Shown: piece after piece, positions 11,714-25,058 of the stretch | Layout of the letters: every line of letters starts with the position of its first letter | Position numbering within the stretch: the stretch's first letter is position 1 | Source: Flabesymbios commensalis | Lineage: Eukaryota; Annelida; Polychaeta; Terebellida; Flabelligeridae | Length of the DNA: 64,000 bases | Assembly (NCBI GenBank): GCA_964017125.1 | Contig: OZ024902.1 | Location: forward strand, 37,215,219 to 37,279,218 | Reading direction: 5' to 3' | Translations under genes and position numbers: made by a program | Notes under the pieces: generated by a model | The model's database searches: none | Told to the model about the DNA's origin: nothing | What the model saw: the letters and a program-made list of their open reading frames with translations, nothing else

Positions 11714-14700
11714 CTCAGGCCTTCGAAAGGCAGGCAGGTCAGACAGTGACCAGTATTACTCCTTAACCCTTTAACTGTCGGTGCCGCATATATTCTCTTT
11801 TTATGTGGTTATTACCACATTACATATCAGCTTTTAAACATGTAAACGTGACATCAATCAGCGAGATTTGAAAAATGTCAACCTCTATTTTGTCAAATCT
11901 GAATAATTTTCACTCACTTGAAGTTGTGGATCGCGTCAGCGAGACACAACTTCAAGTGGGTGAAAATTCCAATTGAATAATTTGGCGGCTAAAGGGCTAA
12001 AGCGCTGAAATATTTTTTATATAAATCATAGAGACCACTTTTTTTAACTTGAAATCATCGTCTTATTGAGCTCTTACCGCCTCATTTGAATACCTATGTT
12101 ATGGATTTACAGTCCTGATAAAAATAAAAGATCAGAAAAAACAAGTAAATTAGTTTTCTACCTCTCAAGTTTGGGCCACGATTCCACTTCGTAACGGGTG
12201 TATGTTTTATTTCCAGAATTCATTATTGCTATGATTTTTTTGCTCAATTTAAATGTTTGAATAACAATCACTCAGAGGCTATGTAAGGTAGCTTTCACGT
12301 TAACAATATCAATATGTATTGGGCTGCTATGTAGTAAAACAATCTTGTTGAGTATTTTGTTTCTTATACAAAATATTGGCGTTTTAAGAATATATACTCT
12401 CCATCTGAATTACCATAGCATTATGGAGTGATCCATGTTAACCTGTTTAGGCTAAAATCAGTATTTGAAAAAAAAACATAGCTGGTATATAGTGGGTAGA
12501 TGTAATAATTTGTGATGCAGTGATATTTTAGAAACTTTTTGACAATGCAACCTAAGCTATGCAACCTAAGCTATAAACGCTAATGGCATAATTTAGCCAC
12601 CCAAAATTATTATTCACTTGTCAATCTTTTTTGCTTTGCTTCGCATGATTGTAGGCGAATACTAGCAAAGAGTAGTCTTCAAACGCTATAATGTAGTTGG
12701 CGATTGTCCTCACAGTGTAATTGAAACTCCTGTGCGATTCATCGTGTTAATTAGCAATTACAACGAGGGTTTGTATGGCCGTGGTGAGCCTTATTGTGTT
12801 TGCCTACACTTGGCTAGTGCCGGTGATCGGCAACATAATCAAGCATACTCACCTCGTACGTGGGACATCGTGATTCCATTGCTCTTCGGTTTGGCTGACC
12901 ATTTCAATATTATGCACTGCTGCCGGGGACTCACATGCTCGACAGAACATCCTTTTCAAATCACAATGTTTGATCAGTGTTCAGCATTTAGCCAACTGTG
13001 ATCCTTAAAATCTCATGCACCAGGATTTACTAAAGGATCAATACCTATCATCATTCTTCTTGATGAAGCCTCGGGCGACACGGTGTTTGTGGTGCCCTCT
13101 CTCCCACGAGATATATCTGGGTAATGGTCCAAGGCAAATACTGCTCCTTCGGCTAGAAGGTGATGATTACATTTGGTGTCAATCTTCTGATGGCTACCCA
13201 GCAGACACGAGGCATTGACCCAATGTCGGATCATTGTTGGTCCAGCGTCGAAGACGATGGGCCAACAATGACCCAACATTTGGTCAATGTCTCGCTGGTA
13301 GTTGTTGCTTGTCAAGAGAGCAGTCAAGGTTGGTTCAATGTTGGTCTAGCGTCGCAGACGGTGGTGATTACATTTGGTGTCAATTTTCTGATGGTTAGTT
13401 GTTGCTGGTCAGAGAGTTATCTAGATTGAACCTTCGTTCATCATGTAGGTTTTCATAGTGTGTGATAAATCAGCCGATTTTCAAGAAGACAGCAGAAACA
13501 CCATTCTCATTTAACACAATAAAGTAAGTTACTTATTCCTTATTCCTTTTTCAACAAAGAATAAATATTAGTTATTTATTTCCTATTCGAACGAAAAAAG
13601 GAATAAGTAGCAGCTACTTATTCCTTATTCGAACGAATAAGGAATAAGTAACATAACCGTATTCTTTATCGGAACCAAAAAGGACCTGTTTACGTATTCC
13701 TTATTCGTATTTGGATAAACATACAAACAGTATTCAAAGTACATTGGCTTGTTCAGATTTGAATAAGGGATATACAACTGGTAATTTATTCCTTGTTCAC
13801 GTTTACATAAGTAACTGTTACTTATACAGTGAAAAACACTTAAAATACGAAAACAGATCTAGAATGTGCTCAAACACGACAAAAGACGTCCACATTCTTG
13901 TATTTGAGGAGATAAATGAGTAAAACACCAATCTGATCGCACAAAGACTAGTACATGTCTAATAACTTATTCGCTTTTGCTTAAAGAATAAGTAACTGGT
14001 TACTTATTCCTTATTCGCGTTTGAATAAGTAGCTGCTACTTTTACGTTAGAAAACACGTAAAAATACCAAAACACATCTAGAATACAATAAAACTCGACA
14101 AAAGACGTTCATATACATTTGCTTCTTTTATTTTTGTTTCGTTTTTAGTGTTACTTATTTAAATTCGAATGAGGAATACGTAACCAGTTAATTGGTTATT
14201 CCTTATTGGTTCCAATAAAGAATATGTTTATGATACTTATACCTTATTCGGTACAATCAGGAATAAGTAGCTGTTATTTATACCTTATTAAATAAGGAAT
14301 AAGAAATATGGAATAAGTAACTAACTTATTGACGTTCCACATTTATATCTTTTCAGATTTAACATTCTTGTTTTATTTGGCTCTCACCCTCCGGTCGGTA
14401 ACGGCACCAAATTAATCACGGGATCAAAGTACAGAATAAACAGGTAAGGGTCCAGCCGTTTTTAAATGGCCGCCCATTTAAAAACGACCGTGCGTTTATA
14501 AGCACTCACAGCGCACTTCCGGCGAGTGTTTATAAACACCCGGGCGTTTATAAACGGTCGGCCATTATGACTGGTTAACTGTACATTTTATTCCATCATA
14601 TCGGGTATTTTCTTTTAATTATACCAAATTTGGTATAATTTATCAATTAACACAACACATACATACTTCGTAATGAACTTGCGAAGTAGAATCTGTGAAA

Positions 14701-14807
14701 TACTATGCTTTAATTGGTAAAAATCGCCGAAATTTGCTTTTCTGACCACTAACCCCCACCTCCTTAAAATGTCATTGCTAACAAATGTATACGTTGAAGG
14801 TACAATC
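11714..14807. repeat. Tandem 3,094-bp unit, copy 2 of 3
   Basis: Same content and order as copy 1, offset by exactly 3,094 bp. I found no difference from copy 1 in the parts compared. Confidence 0.95.
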
Positions 14808-17800
14808 CTCAGGCCTTCGAAAGGCAGGCAGGTCAGACAGTGACCAGTATTACTCCTTAACCCTTTAACTGTCGGTGCCGCATATATTCTCTTTTTATGT
14901 GGTTATTACCACATTACATATCAGCTTTTAAACATGTAAACGTGACATCAATCAGCGAGATTTGAAAAATGTCAACCTCTATTTTGTCAAATCTGAATAA
15001 TTTTCACTCACTTGAAGTTGTGGATCGCGTCAGCGAGACACAACTTCAAGTGGGTGAAAATTCCAATTGAATAATTTGGCGGCTAAAGGGCTAAAGCGCT
15101 GAAATATTTTTTATATAAATCATAGAGACCACTTTTTTTAACTTGAAATCATCGTCTTATTGAGCTCTTACCGCCTCATTTGAATACCTATGTTATGGAT
15201 TTACAGTCCTGATAAAAATAAAAGATCAGAAAAAACAAGTAAATTAGTTTTCTACCTCTCAAGTTTGGGCCACGATTCCACTTCGTAACGGGTGTATGTT
15301 TTATTTCCAGAATTCATTATTGCTATGATTTTTTTGCTCAATTTAAATGTTTGAATAACAATCACTCAGAGGCTATGTAAGGTAGCTTTCACGTTAACAA
15401 TATCAATATGTATTGGGCTGCTATGTAGTAAAACAATCTTGTTGAGTATTTTGTTTCTTATACAAAATATTGGCGTTTTAAGAATATATACTCTCCATCT
15501 GAATTACCATAGCATTATGGAGTGATCCATGTTAACCTGTTTAGGCTAAAATCAGTATTTGAAAAAAAAACATAGCTGGTATATAGTGGGTAGATGTAAT
15601 AATTTGTGATGCAGTGATATTTTAGAAACTTTTTGACAATGCAACCTAAGCTATGCAACCTAAGCTATAAACGCTAATGGCATAATTTAGCCACCCAAAA
15701 TTATTATTCACTTGTCAATCTTTTTTGCTTTGCTTCGCATGATTGTAGGCGAATACTAGCAAAGAGTAGTCTTCAAACGCTATAATGTAGTTGGCGATTG
15801 TCCTCACAGTGTAATTGAAACTCCTGTGCGATTCATCGTGTTAATTAGCAATTACAACGAGGGTTTGTATGGCCGTGGTGAGCCTTATTGTGTTTGCCTA
15901 CACTTGGCTAGTGCCGGTGATCGGCAACATAATCAAGCATACTCACCTCGTACGTGGGACATCGTGATTCCATTGCTCTTCGGTTTGGCTGACCATTTCA
16001 ATATTATGCACTGCTGCCGGGGACTCACATGCTCGACAGAACATCCTTTTCAAATCACAATGTTTGATCAGTGTTCAGCATTTAGCCAACTGTGATCCTT
16101 AAAATCTCATGCACCAGGATTTACTAAAGGATCAATACCTATCATCATTCTTCTTGATGAAGCCTCGGGCGACACGGTGTTTGTGGTGCCCTCTCTCCCA
16201 CGAGATATATCTGGGTAATGGTCCAAGGCAAATACTGCTCCTTCGGCTAGAAGGTGATGATTACATTTGGTGTCAATCTTCTGATGGCTACCCAGCAGAC
16301 ACGAGGCATTGACCCAATGTCGGATCATTGTTGGTCCAGCGTCGAAGACGATGGGCCAACAATGACCCAACATTTGGTCAATGTCTCGCTGGTAGTTGTT
16401 GCTTGTCAAGAGAGCAGTCAAGGTTGGTTCAATGTTGGTCTAGCGTCGCAGACGGTGGTGATTACATTTGGTGTCAATTTTCTGATGGTTAGTTGTTGCT
16501 GGTCAGAGAGTTATCTAGATTGAACCTTCGTTCATCATGTAGGTTTTCATAGTGTGTGATAAATCAGCCGATTTTCAAGAAGACAGCAGAAACACCATTC
16601 TCATTTAACACAATAAAGTAAGTTACTTATTCCTTATTCCTTTTTCAACAAAGAATAAATATTAGTTATTTATTTCCTATTCGAACGAAAAAAGGAATAA
16701 GTAGCAGCTACTTATTCCTTATTTGAACGAATAAGGAATAAGTAACATAACCGTATTCTTTATCGGAACCAAAAAGGACCTGTTTACGTATTCCTTATTC
16801 GTATTTGGATAAACATACAAACAGTATTCAAAGTACATTGGCTTGTTCAGATTTGAATAAGGGATATACAACTGGTAATTTATTCCTTGTTCACGTTTAC
16901 ATAAGTAACTGTTACTTATACAGTGAAAAACACTTAAAATACGAAAACAGATCTAGAATGTGCTCAAACACGACAAAAGACGTCCACATTCTTGTATTTG
17001 AGGAGATAAATGAGTAAAACACCAATCTGATCGCACAAAGACTAGTACATGTCTAATAACTTATTCGCTTTTGCTTAAAGAATAAGTAACTGGTTACTTA
17101 TTCCTTATTCGCGTTTGAATAAGTAGCTGCTACTTTTACGTTAGAAAACACGTAAAAATACCAAAACACATCTAGAATACAATAAAACTCGACAAAAGAC
17201 GTTCATATACATTTGCTTCTTTTATTTTTGTTTCGTTTTTAGTGTTACTTATTTAAATTCGAATGAGGAATACGTAACCAGTTAATTGGTTATTCCTTAT
17301 TGGTTCCAATAAAGAATATGTTTATGATACTTATACCTTATTCGGTACAATCAGGAATAAGTAGCTGTTATTTATACCTTATTAAATAAGGAATAAGAAA
17401 TATGGAATAAGTAACTAACTTATTGACGTTCCACATTTATATCTTTTCAGATTTAACATTCTTGTTTTATTTGGCTCTCACCCTCCGGTCGGTAACGGCA
17501 CCAAATTAATCACGGGATCAAAGTACAGAATAAACAGGTAAGGGTCCAGCCGTTTTTAAATGGCCGCCCATTTAAAAACGACCGTGCGTTTATAAGCACT
17601 CACAGCGCACTTCCGGCGAGTGTTTATAAACACCCGGGCGTTTATAAACGGTCGGCCATTATGACTGGTTAACTGTACATTTTATTCCATCATATCGGGT
17701 ATTTTCTTTTAATTATACCAAATTTGGTATAATTTATCAATTAACACAACACATACATACTTCGTAATGAACTTGCGAAGTAGAATCTGTGAAATACTAT

Positions 17801-17901
17801 GCTTTAATTGGTAAAAATCGCCGAAATTTGCTTTTCTGACCACTAACCCCCACCTCCTTAAAATGTCATTGCTAACAAATGTATACGTTGAAGGTACAAT
17901 C
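14808..17901. repeat. Tandem 3,094-bp unit, copy 3 of 3
   Basis: Same unit. The one difference I noticed is T at 16724 where copies 1 and 2 have C (10536, 13630). After ACAATC at 17901 the sequence departs into unique DNA, which fixes the right boundary. Confidence 0.95.
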
Positions 17902-18204
17902 TGCTAACTGGCTAATACCATGAGTTGGTAGATATCGTGATGGTCAAATCGCATGCGTAATTTGTATTTTCTATGTGTCATCTGCTTTGTACACACGATT
18001 TAGTACACAAAACAGAGATACATTCCAGGAGCTCAGTGATTAATCTCACTTCCTAGGTAAGCTCTGCGAAAATGTACCTTACAAAAACGAAAATATTATA
18101 TAGATTATCATATAGTTAACTAAACTGCTTCCTCATATTGCAAATTCATATAAAGTTATGCACTGTAATTCGTAGTTTTGTGGGGCTGGTCCCCTTGCTA
18201 TTCT
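17902..18204. other. Unique sequence right of the triplication
   Basis: AT-rich, no gene or repeat recognised. Confidence 0.4.
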
Positions 18205-18283
18205 GTCATGAAAAACCAAAAGGCAGTATGTGCTTACTTAACAAGTGAGCTGATACTGCGTTTTTGCTTTGTACGGCAGTATA
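18205..18283. mobile_element. Hairpin element family F
   Basis: Arms AACCAAAAGGCAGTATGTGC and, inverted, a degraded GCTGATACTGCGTTTTTGCTTTGTACGG. The best copy is at 38104-38186; direct copies of one arm lie at 23514-23590. Confidence 0.55.
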
Positions 18284-18294
18284 CAATTGAGCGA

Positions 18295-18385
18295 GGCAGA
18301 CCGTTTAAAAACGCCCGTAAGTGCGCTGCGAGTGTTTATAAAAGCACGATCGTTTTTAAATGGGCGGTCATTAAAAAACGGCTGG
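18295..18385 (-). mobile_element. Family E element, inverted copy
   Basis: Its reverse complement reads CCAGCCGTTTTTTAATGACC then GCCCATTTAAAAACGATCGT, matching the element at 11358. It lies 80 bp from a family F hairpin and about 400 bp right of the 3-kb triplication. Confidence 0.6.
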
Positions 18386-18469
18386 ATCCGTACCTGATAA
18401 ACTATTGGACGCAATAATCACCCCATTTGGCTACTACCAGATTATGTCGTTTTTTTGTCCTCGTCCTAA

Positions 18470-18701
18470 CCCTTAAAACGGTAAGCGCGACTATAGTCTT
18501 TTTTAATCTTATTAGGAAGTTAAATCGCAGAGTTTGGGAACGAAATGTGTGTAAGAAGTGGGCCTCGAGAGTAGGCAAATGTTTTGTGGCAAATTAAACA
18601 CCTGTGAGTAATCTATACCCACTTGAAGTTGTGGGTCGCGGTGGCAAAACACAACTTCAAGTGGGTAAAAATTCAAATTATTTAATTTCGAGGTTTAAGG
18701 G
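18470..18701 (+). mobile_element. TTAA MITE, divergent family A member
   Basis: Starts CCCTTAAAACGGTAAGCGCG after CTAA and ends GAGGTTTAAGGG before TTAA (18702-18705). The central hairpin keeps the arms CACTTGAAGTTGTG and CACAACTTCAAGTG but has a different loop (GGTCGCGGTGGCAAAA). The flanks between ends and hairpin differ from the standard family A. Confidence 0.75.
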
Positions 18702-18879
18702 TTAAAATACACACTATTTACCTAACTGACGCGAATGACAGAGAGCATGAATTACTATGTAGGCCTACAAGTCATCGCGTTGTCACAATTGCTGTTTAGT
18801 TTCCATAAATCCAATGAAAGATATATCGTTCACCTGGTGAATATATATAAACTGAACAGGCATTGGAGTGGATAGCCGT

Positions 18880-19012
18880 GGACCAGGCGACTCGTCAGGC
18901 CGATCAGCGTTATGGAGTGGACAATGCTTGGTTCGCTGTCTGTTGGTCCACCGTCTGCGACGTGGGCCAACATCAAACCAACATTGGCTCATCGTTTTGC
19001 GTTTGCTGGGTG
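18880..19012. mobile_element. CCCAGC-type MITE (family D)
   Basis: Central fold GTTGGTCCACCGTCTGCGAC followed by GTGGGCCAACATC; right end TTTGCGTTTGCTGGGT. The left end is less certain. Confidence 0.55.
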
Positions 19013-19512
19013 CGTACGTAGCCTTACCTTGCGACAACGCTTGTTGTGAATTATGCATGACACGATTTTAGAAACCACAAAGACTAATTTAGGCTGGGTG
19101 TTCTGTTAAAGACGGGTCATCCCTCTATAATTTAAGCCGACCAGTAATTGCTGTCCTTCTGAATGGTGAAATGGCTTTCAATTATTGAGTAGCACAATTG
19201 GCTCAGTTGGTGAGTCACAAAGTAAATATTATGGTTCAGTGAAGTATAACGACCCTGCTGCTTTAACGCCTCCTTTAAAACCACCAACACATGTGATAAG
19301 AGACTCTCATAAAATATCCGAGGAAGTCGGCACACAAACTGTTAAAACTTGGTTTATCGATTTCCCCTTAGAAGCAGCCCCCACCGGAAGTGGAGGGGAG
19401 GTGCTGGAGATATCATGTTGACCGCCACAGGAAAGCAACCATAATTCCCAGTCCCCGGTCAACTCACAGCCGTCACTGAAATCCTTCCGCAGAAACAATG
19501 TAATCACTGCAG

Positions 19513-19617
19513 TAAAGACAAAGCGTTTGTATGACATTTGTACAATGTTGGCCCAACGTCGAAGACGTTGGGCCAACGTTGTACAAATGTTATACAAATA
19601 TTTTGTGCTAGCTGGGC
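19513..19617. mobile_element. CCCAGC-type MITE (family D), well preserved fold
   Basis: TACAATGTTGGCCCAACGTC and GACGTTGGGCCAACGTTGTA are almost perfectly inverted; flanking TGACATTTG and ATGTTATACAAATATTTTGTG words and a terminal GCTGGGC complete it. Confidence 0.65.
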
Positions 19618-20299
19618 TGGTCTCCTTTTATCAATGATATAAAATGTTGTTTCTCCGTTCAGTGTATAGTAGTACCTTGCTTTTCACTATGAAAAAAAAA
19701 CTGTGTCATATTATTGTTTGTATTACAAAATACTTGTTAGTATAATAAACGAATTTATTTGAATTGAAATATAAGTAAATACTAATGTGGATTGGCTATG
19801 TATCTGAGCAATGCTCATGTACTTCCACATGTATCATCCTGGCAAACACGAGACGTTAGCACAATGTTGGCTTAATAATGGCGCACTGAAGGCGACCCTG
19901 CACCAGCATTATTATTCCACTGTGTTCGTGTTCGCCGGAATTTAATATTATAAGGAATTACCATTTTCTTCTCAACTGCCATTTTAAATTGTTTATGTTT
20001 CGTCATTTAAATACCAGTTTATCGTGTTTATTTTTACATGGTCAATTATATTATATTGTCTGGCATCTAGGTCCACATGTGCTATTCTTTCTCCTGATAG
20101 TGCAATATATTATCAGATTAACCTTTATGCTTTAACACTGTGGCCATTTTTGTCTACGCATATGTGCATATATGTATGATAATTTAGTAGTGAAAGACCG
20201 CACCCAGGGATAGGCTACGTAGCTCTAACGTGACTTCCTGAAATAACGACTGCATGTACACAACCACGGTGCTATGATGAAGGAAAAATGTTTTCTAAC
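19618..20299. other. AT-rich sequence with a partial family D end
   Basis: CCTGGCAAACACGAGACGTT at about 19838 resembles one end of family D followed by CACAATGTTGGC. No gene seen. Confidence 0.35.
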
Positions 20300-21960
20300 G
20301 TTGGTTTCTCTGTTCTCTGATGCTGGTTTCTCTGTTATCTGATACCGGTTTCTCTGTTATCTGATACCGGTTTCTCTGTTCTCTGATGCTGGTTTCTCTG
20401 TTCTCTGATGTTGTTTATCTGTTCTCTGATGCTGCTTTCTTTGTCTCTGATGTTGGTTTATCTGTTTTCTGATGCTGGTTTCTCTGGCGTTGGTTTATCT
20501 GTTTTCTGATGCTGGTTTCTCTGGCGTTGGTTTATCTGTTATTTGATACTCGTTTCTCTGTTCTCTGATGCTTTTTTTGTTCTCTGGTGCTGCGTGTTTT
20601 CTCTTTTCTTTGATGCTATTTTCTCTGTTATCTAATACTGGTTTTTCTGTTCTCTCATGCTGGTTTATCTGTTTTCTGATACTGGTTTCTCTGTTCTCTG
20701 ATGCTGGTTTCTCTGTTATCTAATTCTTTTTTTTCCTGTTCTCTGATACTGGTTTATCTGTTCTCTTATGTTGGTTTATATGTTCTCTGATACTGGTTTT
20801 TCTGTTCTCTGATGCTGTTTTTTCTGTTCTCTGATATTGGTTTCACTGTTCTCTAATACTGGTTTCTCTGTTCTCTGATGCTGGTTTCTCTGTTCTCTTA
20901 TTCTATTTTTTTCCTGTTCTCTGATACTGGTTTATCTGTTCTCTTATGTTGGTTTATATGTTCTCTAATACTGGTTTTTCTGTTCTCTGATACTGGTTTT
21001 TCTGTTCTCTGATACTGGTGTCACTGTTTTCTAATACTCGTTTCTCTTTTCTCTGATACTGGTTTCATTGTTCTTTGATGCTGGTTTATCTGTTATCTGA
21101 TGCTGCATGGTTTCTCTTTACTTTGATGCTAATGTCTCTCTTTCTCTTCTCTGACAATGGTTTCCCTTTTTTGTGATGTTTTCTGATGCTGGTTTCTCTC
21201 TAATTTGATGCTGGTTTCTCTCTAATTTGATGCTGGTTTCGCTGTTATTTGATGCTGGTTTCTCTGTTCTCTGATGATGGCTTTTCTGTTCTCTGATACT
21301 GGTTTTTCTGTTCTGTGATGCTGTTTTTTGTTCTTTGCTGCTGGTTTCCCTGTTCTCCCATGCTGCATGGTTTCTCTTCTCTCTGATGCTGGTTTCTCCA
21401 GCTGTTCTCTAATGCCGGTTTCTTTGTTATCTGATACTGGTTTTTCTGTTTCTGTTGCTGGTTTCTATGTTATCTGATGCTGGTTTATCTGTTCTCTGAT
21501 GCTAGTCTATCAGTTCTCTGGTACAGGCTTCTCTGATGTTGGCTTCTCTGTTCTATGGTGCTGCTTGGTTTCTGTGTTCGCTGATGTTCGTTTATCTGTT
21601 TTCTGATGCTGGTTTCTCTGTTCTCTGATGCTGGTTTCTCTGTTCTGTGATGTTAGTTTCTCTTTTCTCTGATGATGGTTTATCTGTTCTCTGGTTCCGG
21701 TTTCTCTGTTATTTTATGTTGGCTTCTCTGTTCTTTGTTCTCTGATGTTAGTTTTTCTGTTTCTGATGCTGTTTCTTTTTGTTCACTGATGTTGGTTTCT
21801 CTGTTCTATGATGCTGGTTTATCTGTTCTCTGGTGACGGTTTCTCTATTTGATATTGGCTTCTCTGTGGTGCTGCATGGTTCCTCTTTTCTTCAATGTTG
21901 GCTTCCCTGTTCTCACATACCGGTTTTTCTGTTCTCTGATGCTGCAATAATTCTCTGTTC
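20300..21960 (+). repeat. 22-bp minisatellite (GATGCTGGTTTCTCTGTTCTCT)-like
   Basis: About 75 variant copies of a unit containing GATGCTGGTTTCTCTG and TTCTCT. Variants GATACTGG, GATGTTGG and TTATCTGA occur in patches, so local amplification has happened repeatedly. One strand is strongly pyrimidine-rich. No coherent frame. Confidence 0.93.
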
Positions 21961-22010
21961 TCTGGACCAACATTAACCAACATTGATTCAACGTCTTGTA
22001 TCTGCTAGGA
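21961..22010. mobile_element. Half of a CCCAGC-type MITE abutting the minisatellite
   Basis: GGACCAACATTAACCAACAT, ATTGATTCAACGTC and CTGCTAGG resemble the right half of family D. The array stops within a few bases of it. Confidence 0.45.
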
Positions 22011-22360
22011 TTGTTCTACAAAATACTTTTTCCAAAGGTTTTTTTCTAGATGGTGACCATACTCCAATATTCACCCGTTCTAAGATTCTGCTTGTGTTGG
22101 ATCATTCATTGTCATTACATTAAGTAAGATACATTCTAGTAATATACCAGAACAATGTAAAAATATTCAGGGACAGTTTAACCGAATTTCACACATTAGG
22201 GGACACTCCATACGCCTACGTCAGGACAAGCAGGTATCAACAAGTGTACGATGTATCGCGGTAAAAAATCTCAACGAATGATTAAATCCATGTTTTCTAC
22301 TACATAGAGCGGACGTTGGTATAAACATATTTATTTTAAGAGGATTGCATCCCTGTGAAC

Positions 22361-22460
22361 ACAAAGCATTCGTATAACATTTGTGCAATGTTGAACCAAC
22401 GGCGAAGTCGTTGGACCGACATTGTACGAGTGCTATACAAATGTTTTCTGTTGGCTGGGA
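22361..22460. mobile_element. CCCAGC-type MITE (family D)
   Basis: CAATGTTGAACCAACGGCGA and TCGTTGGACCGACATTGTAC form the central fold; the right end is TTTTCTGTTGGCTGGGA. Confidence 0.65.
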
Positions 22461-24089
22461 TTGTAGCTACACATAACTAATTGAATGATTTTCTCCTGCA
22501 AAACAGTAAAATACAATTGAAAGAATACAGTGCAATAATAACAAACACATGTCCATTATAACAAATTTTGATTAAATGATAGGCTGCCTTTGTTTACCAG
22601 TGGAGCGAAACAGAGTACCAATTGGTAGTTACGTAAATCTAGAAGGTATTTTATTACTTCAGTCGTTGGAAATACATCGGTTTTAACTGTTAAGTTCTGG
22701 TTCACCATGTAAAACGAACGTTAGATCCACGTCCTCTACTAAGCGTCTGCACCTTTGTCCAACATCATTGATTTGGCGTGAACTAAATAATTATTTCCAA
22801 ATTACCCAATAAATCAAATAATTTATTGTGTGCCTCTGATGAAATATTTTCAGTTACAATTTATTTTCTTGATATATCCCTCAACAAATTATTAGTGTAA
22901 AAACTTTTGCTGAATAAATAACTTCCCTAGTTTTTTAGGGGGTTATATTTGAGAACTGTGCGTGCACAAGGTCAATATTTCTTTCGATTAGTGTGCTCGG
23001 TCACAGACTGCCAGGGCTCGAATTTCGAATTATGTGTCTGGGAAGCAATGTCAACTCATTCTAGTAGAAGACCTAGACCTGAGAAAAAATCGGTCCATAC
23101 TACCCACCATACTGACAAAATCTGACTATATATTCTGTTAGAGCAAACCTTCCTGATCATTATAGGGTGGGCATCAAGTCAAATTGTGGTATCATTTTTG
23201 TATTTTGATCGCTTAGATAGTGGTACCCTCAAACTTGTCAGGAATTAGGGGTTAGGGTTACGTAAACGTCTGTCATTGCTATTCTGCTTAAAAATATACC
23301 AAGATTTATAAAACTAAATACCATTAAGTATTAAACAAATACATATATGGATTCAGAACACATAGGCCACATGGAGATATGGGCAATAATTATGTTTTAT
23401 TGAGTGGTTTTCATTGACAATGTTGACTAGTTTGTTTTTTGATGAATTTGATTACTTTCTTATACAAATTGTTTCAACGTCTGTGGAGATATGACTGTTT
23501 TCTCCCCTTTATGTATGTCTTTTGGCTTTGCACGGTACTGGCTTTCTGGTAAAGTAATCAGATACTGTCTTTTGGCTTTGCACGGCAGTAAAGAAACAGC
23601 GAACACATGAAATGGCCTCAGCTATAAAACATTGAACACTATAGACGGTCACACTGTTGTTACCTATTTTACCTATTCTGTGTATTAATTATATGATTGG
23701 ACACATGGACAAATCTCCCTATTTGATTACCAGTGGCTCTCCATACAGATAGGTACTGTTTTTTATTTCTCTCAGTGGTATTTTAGAAGCACTTGTTATA
23801 GTCATACAGAGTCACAGATCGCCTTTTTCATCTAACATTGTTGATTTTCATGTGTATGATCTTGACAAGTGTATGTCTGACACCCACTGCACTATATATG
23901 TATTTAAATAATGGTTGCACATGATATTGAAAGCAGTAATAATAAGTCTATTGACTTATTAGATAAAAACAAAACTGATTAGGAAACTAAATGTTGTTAG
24001 AAATGAATATTTAATGCAATTAATGTTCAATAAGTCCAAAATTTAATTATACTCTAATGAAAACCTTGAAACCACGCACGGAGGAATCG
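22461..24089. other. AT-rich intergenic sequence
   Basis: No gene identified. Two direct copies of the family F arm (TTTTGGCTTTGCACGG) lie at 23514-23590, separated by CTGGCTTTCTGGTAAAGTAA. The rest shows nothing I can name. Confidence 0.4.
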
Positions 24090-24720
24090 ATGCATGGGCT
24101 AAGTCATTATGTGGGTTATATCTTTAACCAGCTAATTATGGAAATTGGAAATCAATGGTTTAGCAAAAAAAATCACGATGAAAATATATAAAAAATTGAA
24201 CGCATTGCCAAACATTATGCAAATTTAAACAGAAAACAAAAAGGAGATAGATAATTTGAAAGGGTGCACAAAATTGGAATGAAAATATATAAAGTTAAAA
24301 ATCAAAGTGAATCTGCTGCCGAAATTGCAGACTACAAAGCATAGCAAAACATTATGCAAATTTAATCAAAAAATAAAAATGAAATGCATAATTTAAAGGG
24401 CTGCAGGTTTTCTGATTCTAAAAAAATATTGGGATAGGCTAAATAAGTGTTTCAATAAAAAACTACTGGAAATATATCAAAGAAATTTGTCATGGATCAT
24501 TTTAAAAAAGCTTTGTTAAAGTAATAGAGACGAAGTTAACACTATAACTGATATTCCTCCTAGGAAAATTACCCATTAAATAAACATTAGAAGACATTGA
24601 TCTAAATGAAATAAAAATGTCAATGTCTAAGCTATAATGTAATAAAGCTTGTGACTGTAATTAACAAATATTCGAAACATCACCCCCATGGTTTACTTTG
24701 TATTATTGCTATTTTTTTAA
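24090..24720 (+). mobile_element. Decayed LINE fragment (region before the reverse transcriptase)
   Basis: Broken frames give KYWDRLNKCFNKKLLEIYQ, EVNTITDIPP and NEIKMSMSKL in the order expected between the endonuclease and reverse transcriptase domains of CR1/Jockey-like LINEs. The words AAACATTATGCAAATTTAA and GAAAATATATAAA recur about 130 bp apart, indicating an internal duplication. Many stops; an old copy. Confidence 0.45.
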
Positions 24721-24955
24721 AATGTTGTCTTAGGAACTGACTTGGTATCAAATAATTGCATTATTTAAGAAAACGATACATATCGTTGCATTACTTTACT
24801 TGGTTGCATCGGCAAATTGTTCACATTTTACTTAAACTGGAGTACTGGGATGATTGCTAGTAGTAGTACTTTTATCCCTCATCCGGGGAGGGCATTGGGA
24901 TCTTTCTCGTCTGTTGTATGCTGAGCTGCATAGTACGGAAGCACTAGTCTACAGC

Positions 24956-24983
24956 AGGAGAAGAAGAAGAAGAAGAAGAAGAA

Positions 24984-25030
<47 letters not shown>

Positions 25031-25058
25031 AGAAGAAGAAGAAGAAGAAGAAGAAGAA
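24956..25058 (+). repeat. (AAG)n microsatellite
   Basis: About 34 AAG repeats with one GAGGAAG interruption. It lies directly against sequence resembling a LINE 3' end in minus orientation and so may be that LINE's (TTC)n tail. Poly-Arg and poly-Phe frames here are artefacts. Confidence 0.95.
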
